Source: Bacteroidia bacterium
Lineage (GTDB): Bacteria > Bacteroidota > Bacteroidia > Flavobacteriales > Flavobacteriaceae
Direction of reading: 5' to 3'
Assembly: GCA_030429955.1 (NCBI GenBank)
Contig: JAUIGO010000001.1
Location: 62,001 to 126,000, forward strand
Length of the DNA: 64,000 nt
The notes under the pieces: generated by a model
The model's database searches: none
What the model saw: only the letters and a program-made list of their open reading frames with translations
Told to the model about the DNA's origin: nothing
In this document: one piece after another, positions 54,756 to 63,837 of the stretch
How positions within the stretch are numbered: position 1 is the first letter of the stretch
Layout: the number at the start of each line of letters is the position of its first letter
Position numbers and translations under genes: made by a program

Positions 54756-55421
54756 TTATATACTTTCTTGATTCAAGGAAGATACTGTTTCTGTAATTTT
54801 ATGTTCCTTAGGAAACGCTCTTTTATTAAATAGAATCAGCATCCCAACACCTGTGCTAATTGCCATATCAGCAATATTAAAAACAGGTTCAAAAAACGTA
54901 AAGTATTTGCCTCCATACCAAGGTATCCATTCTGGTAAATAGCCTTTCCATAAAGGGAAATGAAGCATATCTACTACTTTTCCATGTAAAAAAGTATCAT
55001 AGCCTCCTTCACTTGGCAAAAATGATGCAACTTGTCCATAACTATCATTAAACAAAACGCCATAAAAAACGGAGTCAATAATATTTCCAAAGGCACCTGC
55101 AAAGATAAGAGAGACCGCAATAATTAAAACTCTAGAACTTTTATTTTTAATTGATGACCACAACCAATAGCCAATTCCGACAATAGCAATAAGTCTAAAA
55201 CTGGTAAGAATAACTTTAGCTGTTCTATCTGAAATTACAGAGGTGAAATCACTAAGTTTTGCTCCCCAAGCCATCCCGTTATTTTCAACAAAAAGAATTC
55301 TGAACCAATTGAACACTTTTATTTCTTCTTGAAGTTCAAAATGAGTTTTAATGTAAATCTTTGAAATCTGATCAATAAGAAGAATTGAAATGATAAGTAT
55401 GGATGCCTTTTTTATATTCAT
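54756..55421 (-). CDS. lspA: Lipoprotein signal peptidase
   Basis: 221 residues from the ATG at 55421 (the frame can be extended only by a TTG). Cleaves signal peptides of prolipoproteins. Four TM helices and the catalytic aspartates in KVVDMLHF (Asp151) and FNIADMAI (Asp185), with the GNIIDS motif where other phyla have GNxxDR. A periplasmic insert of about 35 residues is typical of Bacteroidota. It has its own -7 box, because the upstream dksA-like gene ends in a terminator. It serves the many lipoproteins in this window. Confidence 0.94.
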   Translation of the reverse strand: MNIKKASILIISILLIDQISKIYIKTHFELQEEIKVFNWFRILFVENNGMAWGAKLSDFTSVISDRTAKVILTSFRLIAIVGIGYWLWSSIKNKSSRVLIIAVSLIFAGAFGNIIDSVFYGVLFNDSYGQVASFLPSEGGYDTFLHGKVVDMLHFPLWKGYLPEWIPWYGGKYFTFFEPVFNIADMAISTGVGMLILFNKRAFPKEHKITETVSSLNQESI

Positions 55422-55438
55422 CAAGGTTGCTTTGTTGT

Positions 55439-55446
55439 CAAAACTA
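55439..55446 (-). promoter_or_regulatory. -7 box for lspA
   Basis: The minus-strand TAGTTTTG matches TAnnTTTG, 18 nt before the lspA ATG. It directly abuts the terminator of the upstream gene. Confidence 0.45.
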
Positions 55447-55476
55447 AAAAACGTCTCATAAATTGAGACGTTTTTT
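55446..55476 (-). terminator. Terminator between the TraR/DksA-family gene and lspA
   Basis: Perfect 13-bp stem (55446-55458 with 55464-55476, AAAAAACGTCTCA/TGAGACGTTTTTT), 5-nt loop, 24 nt past the stop at 55501; short T run on the minus strand. Confidence 0.82.
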
Positions 55477-55500
55477 ACAAACTATCTTTACAGTATTTTA

Positions 55501-55881
55501 TTATTGCATGTTTTTAGCTTCAATGCTCAACGTTGCATGAGGCACTAGCTCTAAACGCTTTTTGTTGATTAGTTTACCAGTTACACGACAAACACCATAG
55601 GTTTTATTCTCTATTCTAATCAAGGCATTTTTTAAATCTCTAATAAATTTTTCTTGTCTTATTGCCAAAGCAGAATTAGACTCTTTGCTCATGGTTTCGC
55701 TACCTTCATCAAACGCTTTAAACGTTGGAGATGTATCATCTGTACCATTATTATGGTCGTTCATATAAGCACTTTTAATAAGTTCTAAATCGTGTTGAGC
55801 TTTTCTGATTTTTTCTTGAATAAGTACTTTGAATTCTGCTAAATCTTTGTCCGAATATCTTATTGTGTTCTCTATTGCCAT
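55501..55881 (-). CDS. TraR/DksA-family protein with degenerate zinc finger
   Basis: 126 residues. DksA-type proteins bind RNA polymerase through a coiled coil and, in some phyla, mediate the stringent response. The coiled coil (residues about 10-85, AEFKVLIQEKIRKAQHDLELI) and C-terminal YGVCRVTGKLINKKRLELVPHATLSIEAK match the family, but only one Cys of the CxxC...CxxC zinc finger remains. That loss is common in Bacteroidota members. It sits 4 nt after the ileS stop, so the two share a message. Confidence 0.88.
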   Translation of the reverse strand: MAIENTIRYSDKDLAEFKVLIQEKIRKAQHDLELIKSAYMNDHNNGTDDTSPTFKAFDEGSETMSKESNSALAIRQEKFIRDLKNALIRIENKTYGVCRVTGKLINKKRLELVPHATLSIEAKNMQ

Positions 55882-55885
55882 AGCT

Positions 55886-58800
55886 TTAAATTTTTTGAAT
55901 AAATAGTTTGGTATTTACATCATCGAAAGCAATTTCAATACCATTATTTAAGTCGTCTAAAATTTCTAATTCATCTGTTAATGTCTCAGTCTTTATATAC
56001 TCTAAATTTTTATTTATTGCGTTAATAATTTGTTCATCTTTTTGAAATTGTACTGCAATTCTATCGGTCAGTTCAAATCCAGAATCCTTACGCAAATTTT
56101 GAATTCTATTTACCAATTCTCTTGCAATACCTTCTTTCTTTAAGTCGTCAGTTAATGTAACATCTAAAGCTACTGTTAATACACCTTGACTTGCCACAAG
56201 CCATCCTTCAATATCTTGAGATGTAATCTCTACATCAGACTTCTCCAATGTAATGCTTTTTCCATTAATTACAACGTCTAAAATACCGTTTTGCTCGATT
56301 TTTTTAATATCCTTAGCAGTAAAGTTATTAACCGTTTGAGCCACAGCTTTCATGTCTTTTCCAAAACGTGGACCTAATACTTTAAAATTAGGTTTTATTT
56401 GCTTTACTAAGATGTCTGAAGCGTCTTCTAACACTTCAACTTCTTTTACATTAACTTCAGATTTTATCAAATCTGCCACTGCTAAAATCTCTTCTTTTTG
56501 GGATTCACTATGAATAGGAATCATGATTTTTTGTAAAGGCTGACGTACTTTAATCTTTTCTTTAGCTCGTAACGATAAAACCAATGATGATATTGTTTGC
56601 GCTGCTTCCATTTTGCGTTCTAAGGACTTATCAACAAAAGACTCGTCAAATTTTGGGAATTCTGCTAAATGCACACTCTCAAAATCTTCTTTTTTAGTCA
56701 CCGAATTTAAGTCTAAATACAACTTATCCATAAAGAAAGGTGCTATAGGTGCTCCTAACTTTGCAATGGTTACCATACACGTATACAATGTTTGGTAAGC
56801 CGAAATTTTATCGGATTGGTAATCGCCTTTCCAGAACCTTCTTCTGCTTAATCGCACAAACCAGTTACTCAAATAATCTTGAGTGAAATCTGAAATCACA
56901 CGAGCTGCTTTTGTTGGTTCGTAATCTGCATAATATTCATCAACCTTTTGGATTAAGGTGTGTAACTCTGACAGAATCCAACGGTCAATTTCTGGTCTTT
57001 CGTTTAATGGAATATCGTCTTCTGAATACCTAAAGTTGTCCAGATTGGTGTATAATGTAAAGAAAGAATAGGTGTTATAAAGTGTTCCGAAGAATTTACG
57101 CTTTACTTCTTCAATGCCATCAACGTCAAACTTTAAGTTATCCCAAGGATTGGCATTCATAATCATGTACCAACGTGTTGCATCTGCACCATAAGTTGAT
57201 AGGGTTTCAAAAGGATCTGTAGCGTTACCAAGACGTTTGGACATTTTTTGTCCATTCTTGTCAAGTACTAAACCGTTTGACACTACGTTTTTATACGCCA
57301 CAGAATCAAATACCATGGTTGCGATAGCATGAAGGGTGTAAAACCAACCACGTGTTTGGTCTACGCCTTCAGCAATAAAGTCGGCTGGGAATGATTTGTT
57401 TTGGTCAATCAAATCTTTATTCTCAAAAGGATAATGCCATTGCGCATAAGGCATTGAACCCGAATCGAACCACACGTCAATTAAATCGGCTTCCCGCTTC
57501 ATTGACTGACCTGAAGGAGAAACTAGAACAATCTCATCTACAATGTTTTTGTGTAAATCGATTGTAGCATAATTTTCTTCTGAATTGTTTCCAACTTGAA
57601 AATCTTCAAAAATAGCTGCCTGCATAACTCCAGCCTCAACAGCCTTTTGCATCTCAGCTTTTAATTCTTCAACAGAACCAATACAAATTTCTTCTTTACC
57701 ATCTTCAGTTCTCCATATTGGCAAAGGAATTCCCCAATAACGTGAACGTGATAAGTTCCAATCGTTGGCATTAGCCAACCAATTACCAAAACGACCAGTT
57801 CCTGTAGATTTTGGTTTCCAATTGATGGTTTCGTTAAGCTCAAACATTCTATCCTTAATGTCAGTAACCTTAATAAACCAAGAATCTAATGGATAGTAAA
57901 GAATTGGTTTATCTGTTCTCCAACAATTTGGATAACTGTGCTTGTATTTTTCAACCTTAAAGGCTTTGTTTTCTTCTTTTAATTTAATGGCAAGCTCAAC
58001 ATCAACTGAACGCTCAGGAGCTTCACCATCATTGTAATATTCATTCTTGACGTACTTACCAGCAAATTCACCCATTTCAGGTCTGAATTTTCCTTGTAAA
58101 TCTACAAGAGGAACTAAATTATCATTCTCATCTTTCACCAACATTGGTGGCACTTCTGGCTCGGCTTGTTTTGCAACCAAGGCATCATCTGCTCCAAAAG
58201 TTGGTGCCGTATGTACAATTCCAGTACCATCTTCAGTTGTTACGAAATCTCCAGAAATGACTCTAAATGCATCTTGTGCATTGTCATTTGGAAGAACATA
58301 AGACAATAACTGTTCGTAAGTGATCCCTACTAAATCTTTTCCTTTACATTCGGCAGCAATTAAATATGGAATCTTTTTGTTTTCTTTTGAATAGCTGGAA
58401 AGCACAGAAACATCTTCTGTTTGCTGATATTTCCCTTCAAATTGTTTTCCAACTAAATTTTTAGCCAAAATAACATGAATAGGTTCAAAAGTATATTGAT
58501 TATAAGTAGCTACAACAACATAGTCAATTTTAGAACCAACTGTTAGTGCTGTATTACTTGGCAATGTCCAAGGCGTTGTTGTCCAGGCAAGAATGTGTAA
58601 ATGATCAAATCTTTTTAAAAACTCAGGTAATGAATTTTCATTTACTCTAAACTGAGCCACAACTGTTGTATCAGTTACATCTTGATAAGTTCCTGGTTGG
58701 TTCAACTCATGAGAACTTAATCCTGTTCCAGCTTTTGGCGAATAAGGCTGAATGGTATAGCCTTTATACAACAAGTTTTTATTATAAATCTGTTTTAACA

Positions 58801-59290
58801 GCCACCAAACCGACTCCATATATTTAGGTTCATAGGTCACATAAGGATTATCCATATCAACCCAGTAACCCATTTTTTGAGTCAAATCGTTCCAAACATC
58901 TGTGTAACGCATGACTGCTTTTCGGCAAGCTGCATTGTAATCTTCAACCGAAATGGTTTTTCCAATATCTTCTTTAGTGATGCCTAATTCTTTTTCAACA
59001 CCAAGTTCAATAGGTAAGCCATGAGTGTCCCAGCCAGCTTTACGCTTAACTTGGTAGCCTTTCATGGTTTTGTATCGCGGGAAAATATCTTTAATAGCAC
59101 GAGCTAAAACGTGGTGTACACCTGGAAGTCCATTTGCAGAAGGAGGTCCTTCAAAAAATACATAAGGTTTGTTACCCTCACGTGTAGTGACGCTTTTTTC
59201 AAACACATTGTTTTCTTGCCAATAGTTTAGAATTTCTTCTGCAACTTTTGGTAAGTCAAGTCCTTTATATTCAGGAAATTTAGCACTCAT
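55886..59290 (-). CDS. ileS: Isoleucyl-tRNA synthetase
   Basis: 1134 residues, class I. The HIGH-like motif is PGVHHVLA (59-62 is HHVL) and the KMSKR motif is at 682-686. The editing (CP1) domain and the long C-terminal extension (about 1050-1134, NRIQNLRKDSGFELTDRIAV, DUF5915-like) are present. The length and C-terminus place it with the longer, eukaryote-like form (IleRS2-type), in contrast to the shorter bacterial form, which would be consistent with natural mupirocin tolerance; that is inference. It heads the ileS-dksA cluster. Confidence 0.95.
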   Translation of the reverse strand: MSAKFPEYKGLDLPKVAEEILNYWQENNVFEKSVTTREGNKPYVFFEGPPSANGLPGVHHVLARAIKDIFPRYKTMKGYQVKRKAGWDTHGLPIELGVEKELGITKEDIGKTISVEDYNAACRKAVMRYTDVWNDLTQKMGYWVDMDNPYVTYEPKYMESVWWLLKQIYNKNLLYKGYTIQPYSPKAGTGLSSHELNQPGTYQDVTDTTVVAQFRVNENSLPEFLKRFDHLHILAWTTTPWTLPSNTALTVGSKIDYVVVATYNQYTFEPIHVILAKNLVGKQFEGKYQQTEDVSVLSSYSKENKKIPYLIAAECKGKDLVGITYEQLLSYVLPNDNAQDAFRVISGDFVTTEDGTGIVHTAPTFGADDALVAKQAEPEVPPMLVKDENDNLVPLVDLQGKFRPEMGEFAGKYVKNEYYNDGEAPERSVDVELAIKLKEENKAFKVEKYKHSYPNCWRTDKPILYYPLDSWFIKVTDIKDRMFELNETINWKPKSTGTGRFGNWLANANDWNLSRSRYWGIPLPIWRTEDGKEEICIGSVEELKAEMQKAVEAGVMQAAIFEDFQVGNNSEENYATIDLHKNIVDEIVLVSPSGQSMKREADLIDVWFDSGSMPYAQWHYPFENKDLIDQNKSFPADFIAEGVDQTRGWFYTLHAIATMVFDSVAYKNVVSNGLVLDKNGQKMSKRLGNATDPFETLSTYGADATRWYMIMNANPWDNLKFDVDGIEEVKRKFFGTLYNTYSFFTLYTNLDNFRYSEDDIPLNERPEIDRWILSELHTLIQKVDEYYADYEPTKAARVISDFTQDYLSNWFVRLSRRRFWKGDYQSDKISAYQTLYTCMVTIAKLGAPIAPFFMDKLYLDLNSVTKKEDFESVHLAEFPKFDESFVDKSLERKMEAAQTISSLVLSLRAKEKIKVRQPLQKIMIPIHSESQKEEILAVADLIKSEVNVKEVEVLEDASDILVKQIKPNFKVLGPRFGKDMKAVAQTVNNFTAKDIKKIEQNGILDVVINGKSITLEKSDVEITSQDIEGWLVASQGVLTVALDVTLTDDLKKEGIARELVNRIQNLRKDSGFELTDRIAVQFQKDEQIINAINKNLEYIKTETLTDELEILDDLNNGIEIAFDDVNTKLFIQKI

Positions 59291-59352
59291 ACTATCCTAT
59301 TTCATTTCGAGGTGCGAAATTAAGGAATTTTGAGGAAATAAGTGTTTTGAGA

Positions 59353-59862
59353 TTACTGAAAAATTTCGTGCGATTTCAAAGAGTTATTATAAGCTGCTAA
59401 ATTACCTTCTTCAATGTTTATATATAGAAGAAAATAATTCATGTTAGATTTAATTCCAAAAAACCGATTATCCTTTAACCGTAAATTATCTATGTAATTT
59501 AAAAGGTTTAATTTTGCTGCTTCAGCTAAAAAGTGTTCTTTGTTTAGTTTTAAATTTTCAACAGTAAATTCTTTAGTGTTTTTAACTATTATAATCCTTT
59601 CTTGATTGTTAAAAATAAATTCAACTTTATTAGGTATTTCTGTGATAGTAATAACCGATTTTTTGAGTGAGTTTGGTATTTTAATTGAATAAGAAGATTC
59701 TTTTGGAAAATCACTATCGTTATTCAATTTTACTTCTTCTTTCTTAAGTAAAACATATTCTGCGTTTTCTTCTAAAATTGTGAATGGTTCCACATTTATT
59801 TGCTTAGTGGTTTTACATGATAATATCAGTAATAAAATTATGCTGAAAAATACTTGTCTCAT
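59353..59862 (-). CDS. Lipoprotein of unknown function
   Basis: 169 residues from the ATG at 59862; an upstream extension is rejected because it shares bases with radA. Type II signal ends LLILSC (Cys16), followed by KTTKQ. The rest is a small beta-rich domain with alternating Asn/Lys residues and no recognised motif. It begins 16 nt after radA, so likely in the same operon. No family recognised. Confidence 0.75.
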   Translation of the reverse strand: MRQVFFSIILLLILSCKTTKQINVEPFTILEENAEYVLLKKEEVKLNNDSDFPKESSYSIKIPNSLKKSVITITEIPNKVEFIFNNQERIIIVKNTKEFTVENLKLNKEHFLAEAAKLNLLNYIDNLRLKDNRFFGIKSNMNYFLLYINIEEGNLAAYNNSLKSHEIFQ

Positions 59863-59878
59863 GCTGAAAATGTCAAAA

Positions 59879-61237
59879 TCAAACAATAAACCCAACCAAA
59901 TCTTCAATTTTAGAAATCAATTGAATTTTAATTGATGTTTTCTTTAAGGAAATGGTGTTGTATTTAGATACGAAAATGGTAGAAAAACCTAATTTTTCAG
60001 CTTCTAGAATACGTTGCTCCACACGTTGCACAGGACGTATTTCACCAGACAAACCAACCTCAGCTGCAAAGCAGAAATCTTTTTGCAGCGCTTCATCTTC
60101 ATTAGACGATAAAATGGCTGCAACCACAGCTAAATCAATTGCTGGATCGTCAACAGTGATGCCTCCAGTAATGTTCAAAAACACGTCTTTGGCGCCAAGC
60201 CTAAAACCAGCTCGTTTTTCTAAAACAGCCAATAGCATATTTAATCGTTTGGCGTTAAACCCAGTTGCTGAGCGTTGCGGAGTTCCATAAACTGCTGTGC
60301 TTACCAAGGCTTGCACTTCAATCATTAAGGGTCGCATACCTTCTAAAGTGGCTGCAACTGCATTACCAGACAGTTCTTCGTCTTTTTTAGAAATTAGAAT
60401 TTCACTAGGATTGGAGACCTCTCTTAAACCTGAGCCTTGCATTTCGTAAATACCTAGTTCATTAGTTGAACCAAAACGGTTTTTATTGGCTCTCAAAATT
60501 CTAAACACATGATTTCTATCGCCTTCAAATTGTAAAACCGTATCGACCATGTGCTCCAATATTTTTGGTCCTGCAATGTTGCCATCTTTGGTAATATGAC
60601 CAATTAATATGACTGGAGTTGCCGTTTCTTTGGCAAATTTTATAAGTTCAGTTGTGCATTCTTTAATTTGAGAAATGCTTCCGGAAGACGACTCAATATA
60701 ATCGCTATGCAAGGTCTGAATAGAATCAATGACCACAATATCTGGTTCTAAAGCTTCTATTTGCTTGAATATGTTTTGAGTTTTTGTTTCTGTAAGAATG
60801 TAACAATTGCTACTGTTTGGATTAATGCGTTCGGCTCGCATTTTAATTTGCTTCTGGCTTTCTTCGCCAGACACGTAAAGTGTTTTATAAGCTAACTTTA
60901 AGGCAATTTGAAGCAACAAGGTACTTTTACCAATTCCAGGTTCACCTCCTAATAATATTAAAGAGCCAGGAACGATGCCACCTCCAAGAACACGATCAAA
61001 CTCTGCATCATTGGTTCGCATTCTAGCATCTTGAGATGCATCAATCTCATTTATAAGTAATGGTTTTGAAACACGTTTTGAAGCTGAAGTTGGTGTTTTC
61101 CAATCGCTTTTCTCAGCTTTTTGAATCACCTCTTCGGCAATAGTATTCCACTCTTTACAAGCAGTACATTGTCCTTGCCATTTGGAATACTGAGTGCCAC
61201 AATTTTGGCAAAAAAAGGTTGTTTTTACTTTAGCCAT
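59879..61237 (-). CDS. radA: DNA repair protein RadA
   Basis: 452 residues. RadA (Sms) is a RecA-like helicase that helps branch migration in recombination. The N-terminal zinc finger is CQNCGTQYSKWQGQCTACKEW (Cys10, 13, 24, 27), Walker A is GGEPGIGKST (97-106), followed by the RadA signature KNRFGSTNELG and a Lon-type C-terminal domain. A palindromic repeat (61251-61267) lies 14 nt before the start. Confidence 0.95.
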   Translation of the reverse strand: MAKVKTTFFCQNCGTQYSKWQGQCTACKEWNTIAEEVIQKAEKSDWKTPTSASKRVSKPLLINEIDASQDARMRTNDAEFDRVLGGGIVPGSLILLGGEPGIGKSTLLLQIALKLAYKTLYVSGEESQKQIKMRAERINPNSSNCYILTETKTQNIFKQIEALEPDIVVIDSIQTLHSDYIESSSGSISQIKECTTELIKFAKETATPVILIGHITKDGNIAGPKILEHMVDTVLQFEGDRNHVFRILRANKNRFGSTNELGIYEMQGSGLREVSNPSEILISKKDEELSGNAVAATLEGMRPLMIEVQALVSTAVYGTPQRSATGFNAKRLNMLLAVLEKRAGFRLGAKDVFLNITGGITVDDPAIDLAVVAAILSSNEDEALQKDFCFAAEVGLSGEIRPVQRVEQRILEAEKLGFSTIFVSKYNTISLKKTSIKIQLISKIEDLVGFIV

Positions 61238-61250
61238 AAGCCTCTCCTAA

Positions 61251-61267
61251 CCTCTCCAAAGGAGAGG
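61251..61267. repeat. Palindromic repeat upstream of radA
   Basis: CCTCTCC-AAA-GGAGAGG, related to the palindrome at 46854-46868; both lie shortly before a minus-strand start codon. Confidence 0.6.
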
Positions 61268-61327
61268 GATTTGTCAGTTTACTATTCTTAAAATTTATAT
61301 TCTTTTTATGTTAGTCCTATTATTTAA

Positions 61328-62476
61328 TTAGAAGCCGAAATCACGTTTTATAGCATCAGCTCGGTCTAACATTTCATCTTTGGTATAACCTCCAATTTCT
61401 TCTAAAATATAAGCAGATTTATAGGTTCGCATTGCTTTTTTAGGTTCGCCAGTTTCTTCATAAAATCTTGCTAAGTAATAGTTTCCTAGCAAGGTGTCAG
61501 GATAATCTCGTCTGGCCAGTTTTCCTAAATCTTCATAGTATTCAAATTTTTTGTTTTTCTCAATTGCTGCTGCAATGGCTTTAAAATCATTGATGAGAAT
61601 CTTTTTTTCTAAGCCGAAAAGATTGTTTATCATTTCATATTTCTCGTTCAAATAATCAACAGGAGATGTTTCAAGTGTTAATATTCGTTCAGTATATTCC
61701 GTTTTGCTTATAGGCTGAAACACAAAAAATATGCTTTCTAACGCATTTGGTATCGCATGAGCTGGAGTTGTATAATGCGTTGGTCCTTCAAAATCATCAA
61801 AGTGATATAAGAGGTTTTTATTATCAATAGCTGTAATGCTAGTGTTTAGTACCTTGGCATCTTCCTTTACAGCTTGTAAATCGTTATCTGAAGTGGCAAC
61901 GTAGTAAAACATTTTGTTCTCAAACTGCTTTAAACGCTCAGGAACATAGGTTAACATGTCTGGTGCAAAAAACGGACTTACATTTATATATGCTTGAAAT
62001 AACGGCTTGGGTTTCAGCATAAAATAGTTGATAAAGTTAGCGGTTTCACCATGACCAACAATAACCCTAAACTCAGCCAATCTGTAACTATTAACCATGT
62101 GTGGTAGCAATTCCATGGTGATAAATTCAAAAAAACTGGCTCCTGTTTCTGTTGGAAGTGAGTTTTGTTCGGAGTAGTAGGTATCTTCTTCTCGACTATC
62201 AACCTGATTAATACCAACTACAATGGCTTCAGGCATATCTTCCCAATAGGAATAATAATCAACATTTCCTGCAACCGCCTCAAACATATAATCGCCATCT
62301 AAAACCACAAAAAGCGGATAGGTTTTGTCTGTATTGGTTTCGTAATTTCTAGGTAACTGAATTTTAATTTGTCGTCTTTCTCCTAATTTATTAGAATCAA
62401 ATTCTTCATAAATAGTTTGTGCGTTTAAAGTGCCTACACAGAAAAACAGTAGTAATAGTTTTGTTAGAGGTTTCAT
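61328..62476 (-). CDS. Esterase-fold protein with degenerate nucleophile
   Basis: 382 residues with signal peptide MKPLTKLLLLFFCVGTLNAQ. The alpha/beta hydrolase fold is of esterase D/IroE type (YPLFVVLDGDYMFEAVAG, VVGINQVDSREEDTY). The nucleophile elbow reads VGHGETAN (141-147), with Gly143 in place of the expected Ser of GHSxTA; the DNA codon is GGT, one base from AGT. GPTHYTTP carries the possible catalytic His. A C-terminal region (about 255-382) resembles TPR-like helices. It is probably inactive as an esterase, or uses another residue. Confidence 0.82.
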   Translation of the reverse strand: MKPLTKLLLLFFCVGTLNAQTIYEEFDSNKLGERRQIKIQLPRNYETNTDKTYPLFVVLDGDYMFEAVAGNVDYYSYWEDMPEAIVVGINQVDSREEDTYYSEQNSLPTETGASFFEFITMELLPHMVNSYRLAEFRVIVGHGETANFINYFMLKPKPLFQAYINVSPFFAPDMLTYVPERLKQFENKMFYYVATSDNDLQAVKEDAKVLNTSITAIDNKNLLYHFDDFEGPTHYTTPAHAIPNALESIFFVFQPISKTEYTERILTLETSPVDYLNEKYEMINNLFGLEKKILINDFKAIAAAIEKNKKFEYYEDLGKLARRDYPDTLLGNYYLARFYEETGEPKKAMRTYKSAYILEEIGGYTKDEMLDRADAIKRDFGF

Positions 62477-62516
62477 TTTATAATGATTTGAGATTTGATA
62501 CTGGAAAGGTAATCAA

Positions 62517-63470
62517 TTATTTTTTTCTATTGTAAATTGGTAAATAGATAAACGATAGGCTACCACAAATTATTATGATAAGTGTTTGAGCAGTCCAGAT
62601 TATCCAACCAAAGGCTATGCTTGGTGTTTCAGGAATATTAAAGAGCGAAAATGCTGCACCAATAGCTAAAGGATATACAAAAATGCCTCCATTAGTGGCT
62701 GCAATGGTAAAACTTGCAGAAATAAAGGCTATTAAAATGGCTGCTAACGGAAGGTTGCTAATTTCTGGAACTGCAAACGTGGTGACATAAAACATGAGCA
62801 CATACATTGACCAAATAAAAATAGTATGGAAAATGAAAGCCCATTTTTGTTTCATCTTAAAAATGCTGAAAATTCCTTCTAAAAGACCGTTTACAAAACC
62901 TCTGATTTTTACAGCAAACTTAGACTTACTTGTTTTGAAGAACAACAATAAAAGTATTCCGATAGCCACAAGTCCTAAACCAGCGAAAAGCAAGGTTTTT
63001 GGATTAAATTTTTCAGCAAAAAATTGATAGATATAATCAAATTCTAAATATAAAGCGATGGCAATAATAGTTAGCATCATGAACAAATCTGCAAAACGCT
63101 CGGCAACAATTGTTCCGAAGCCTTTTTCAAAAGGCACATTTTCATAGTTTGTTAAAACTGCAGCACGAAGTACTTCTCCTGAACGAGGAATGCCGAAATT
63201 TGCCAAATAAGCAATGAAAACTGCCATAATACTATTTGGTAGTTTCGGATGGTAATTCATGGGTTCAAGCATGTATTTCCAACGATAAGCACGAGATAAA
63301 TGACTCAACAAACCCAAAAGCACTCCTAAACCAATCCAATAATAATTGGCATCTTTAAAGTAAGGAATGAATTCTTTTACAGGAAGTTTTGAAAACGTAT
63401 ACCAACCAAAAAACAGAGCTAATAAAAGCGGAATGGAAATTTTAATAGCTTTTTTGGTGGTTGCGTTCAA
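62517..63470 (-). CDS. Lysylphosphatidylglycerol synthase-type transmembrane protein (UPF0104)
   Basis: 317 residues with about 8 TM helices. The family is the flippase-type part of MprF (UPF0104/DUF2156-free), with SHLSRAYRWKYML and GIPRSGEVLRAAVLTNYENVPFEKGFGTIVAERFADL, which are typical. It transports or flips lipid-linked substrates across the inner membrane; the substrate is unknown. It follows panD by 3 nt and is in the order panC, panD, flippase, esterase, common in flavobacteria. Confidence 0.9.
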   Translation of the reverse strand: MNATTKKAIKISIPLLLALFFGWYTFSKLPVKEFIPYFKDANYYWIGLGVLLGLLSHLSRAYRWKYMLEPMNYHPKLPNSIMAVFIAYLANFGIPRSGEVLRAAVLTNYENVPFEKGFGTIVAERFADLFMMLTIIAIALYLEFDYIYQFFAEKFNPKTLLFAGLGLVAIGILLLLFFKTSKSKFAVKIRGFVNGLLEGIFSIFKMKQKWAFIFHTIFIWSMYVLMFYVTTFAVPEISNLPLAAILIAFISASFTIAATNGGIFVYPLAIGAAFSLFNIPETPSIAFGWIIWTAQTLIIIICGSLSFIYLPIYNRKK

Positions 63471-63473
63471 AAG

Positions 63474-63824
63474 TTATTTTAATAAGTTAGTTGCTTCATC
63501 AGGAAAAACCAATGAAGGTTTAAAGGTTTTAGCTTCTTCAATGTCCATAAAAGCATAGGTGATTAAAATTAGTGTGTCACCAACAGCTACTTTTCTAGCA
63601 GCAGCTCCGTTAAGCGTGATTTCACCACTATTTCTTCTTCCAGGAATAACGTACGTTTCTAAACGCTCGCCATTATCATTATTTACAATTTGAACTTTTT
63701 CTCCTTGAATAATGTTGGCAGCATCCATTAAATCTTCGTCAATGGTTATACTTCCTATGTAATTTAAATCTGCACCTGTAACTTTTACACGATGTATTTT
63801 AGATTTGACAACTTGAATTTGCAT
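63474..63824 (-). CDS. panD: Aspartate 1-decarboxylase
   Basis: 116 residues. It converts aspartate to beta-alanine for pantothenate and CoA synthesis. The proenzyme self-cleaves between Gly24 and Ser25 in YIGSITID to give a pyruvoyl group; Tyr22 is also conserved. The start [16 protein letters not shown] aligns with the E. coli N-terminus, so the start is secure. The adjacent panC encodes the next step. Confidence 0.95.
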   Translation of the reverse strand: MQIQVVKSKIHRVKVTGADLNYIGSITIDEDLMDAANIIQGEKVQIVNNDNGERLETYVIPGRRNSGEITLNGAAARKVAVGDTLILITYAFMDIEEAKTFKPSLVFPDEATNLLK

Positions 63825-63828
63825 GAGG

Positions 63829-63836
63829 CAAAGGTA
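63829..63836 (-). promoter_or_regulatory. -7 box 4 nt before the panD start
   Basis: The minus-strand TACCTTTG matches TAnnTTTG and ends 4 nt before the ATG at 63824, just after the panC stop. It may be a leaderless internal promoter or coincidence. Confidence 0.4.
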
Positions 63837-63837
63837 A

